Source of the DNA: a virus
DNA: 34,598 bases
Virus record (IMG/VR): IMGVR_UViG_3300047564_004306
Span: 1 to 34,598 of that record
Direction: 5' to 3' (one strand)
Under the pieces are notes generated by a model that saw only the letters and a program-made list of their open reading frames with translations, was not told the origin of the DNA and did no database searches. The stretch's first letter is position 1. Every line of letters begins with the position of its first letter. The translations under genes were made by a program, and so were the position numbers. Below are positions 34,208 to 34,598 of the stretch, piece by piece.

Positions 34208-34215
34208 AACTCAAA

Positions 34216-34598
34216 ATGTCCACTCTCAGAACAATCACCGCTTTTAAATCAAAACTTGCTGGAGGTGGCGCAAGACCAAACCTATTTGAAGTTGAAATTC
34301 CATCATTCCCTGTTGCTGCAGGTGGAAATGTTTGGAGAACTGGTGATAACCAGGAAGCAGATTTATTCAAGTTCATGTGCAAAGCTGCACAACTTCCAGC
34401 ATCAAATATTGCACCTATTGAAGTTCCATTCAGAGGTCGTACATTAAAAGTTGCTGGAGACAGAACCTTTGATGTTTGGACCGTTACCATCATCAACGAT
34501 GAAAACTTCTTGATTAGAAATGCTTTTGAAGCATGGATGCAAGGAATCAGTAAGAACAGCAACAACACTGGTGCAACTCAACCAGGTGAGTACATGAC
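34216..34598 (+). CDS. gp19: Tail tube protein gp19 (3' partial)
   Basis: The first 127 codons are visible; the gene runs off the right edge (T4 gp19 has 163 residues). Conserved blocks are ARPNLFEVEI (T4 ARPNLFQVEI), FKFMCKAAQLPAS (T4 FTFQCKATALPAG) and LKVAGDRTFDVWTVTIINDE (T4 INVAGDRTFDDWTVTVMNDE). gp19 hexamers stack to form the inner tube through which DNA passes. A strong AAGGAGG site supports the start. No clear late-promoter motif lies in the 36-base gap, so it is probably read through from gp18. Confidence 0.96.
   Translation, partial: MSTLRTITAFKSKLAGGGARPNLFEVEIPSFPVAAGGNVWRTGDNQEADLFKFMCKAAQLPASNIAPIEVPFRGRTLKVAGDRTFDVWTVTIINDENFLIRNAFEAWMQGISKNSNNTGATQPGEYM

Noticed and set aside
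34191-34568. 125-codon minus-strand frame at the right edge
   Set aside because: It is antisense to gp19, which is certain from its conserved blocks and strong ribosome site.
1-34598. tRNA genes, CRISPR arrays, insertion sequences, integrase or photosynthesis genes
   Set aside because: None was seen by eye on either strand; the + strand is almost wholly filled by virion and packaging genes.

Overview
The window looks like the late structural block of a T4-like marine myovirus, most likely a cyanophage of picocyanobacteria. A T4-like phage of another marine bacterium such as Pelagibacter cannot be excluded, because no host-specific gene is present. The reasons are the low GC content, every gene on the + strand with almost no gaps, the T4 order 8 - 13 - 14 - 15 - 16 - 17 - 18 - 19, T4-type late promoters (NATAAATA) in the few gaps, and giant Gly/Ser/Thr-rich virion proteins full of G-(I/V)-G-T motifs.

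Layout. Positions 1-10688 hold the 3' part of a giant virion protein of at least 3561 residues with a YHYH domain; it is open at the left edge. Positions 10717-12987 encode a fibre-like protein with a LamG/concanavalin-like domain. Positions 13019-14587 encode baseplate wedge gp8. Positions 14594-22195 encode a 2533-residue DUF4815-type baseplate/fibre protein in the slot that T4 uses for genes 9-12 and wac. Two small unknown genes follow (22209-22608). Then come neck proteins gp13 and gp14, tail sheath stabiliser gp15 and small terminase gp16. Between gp16 and the large terminase gp17 lies a four-gene cassette (26335-30015): a 51-residue Cys/Lys/Arg-rich protein, a 643-residue mosaic of short cationic modules, a 104-residue protein whose N-terminus resembles the T4 capsid-targeting sequence, and a 425-residue probable virion protein. 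After gp17 come a small zinc-ribbon protein, tail sheath gp18, and the first 127 codons of tail tube gp19, which is cut by the right edge.

How the genes fit together. gp8, the giant proteins and the fibre-like proteins should form the baseplate periphery and adsorption apparatus. gp13, gp14 and gp15 close the head and join it to the tail. gp16 and gp17 package DNA. gp18 and gp19 form the contractile tail. The cassette between gp16 and gp17 is the least explained part; I infer that some of its products are packaged head proteins or virion decoration.

Two themes stand out. First, two small beta-type modules recur across unrelated virion proteins, including as an insertion in gp14 and a C-terminal extension of gp15. 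Second, the proteins expected on the virion surface are larger than in T4, while terminase and gp13 are not. No stretch over about 85 bases lacks a gene. I saw no tRNA, CRISPR array, insertion sequence, integrase or attachment site.
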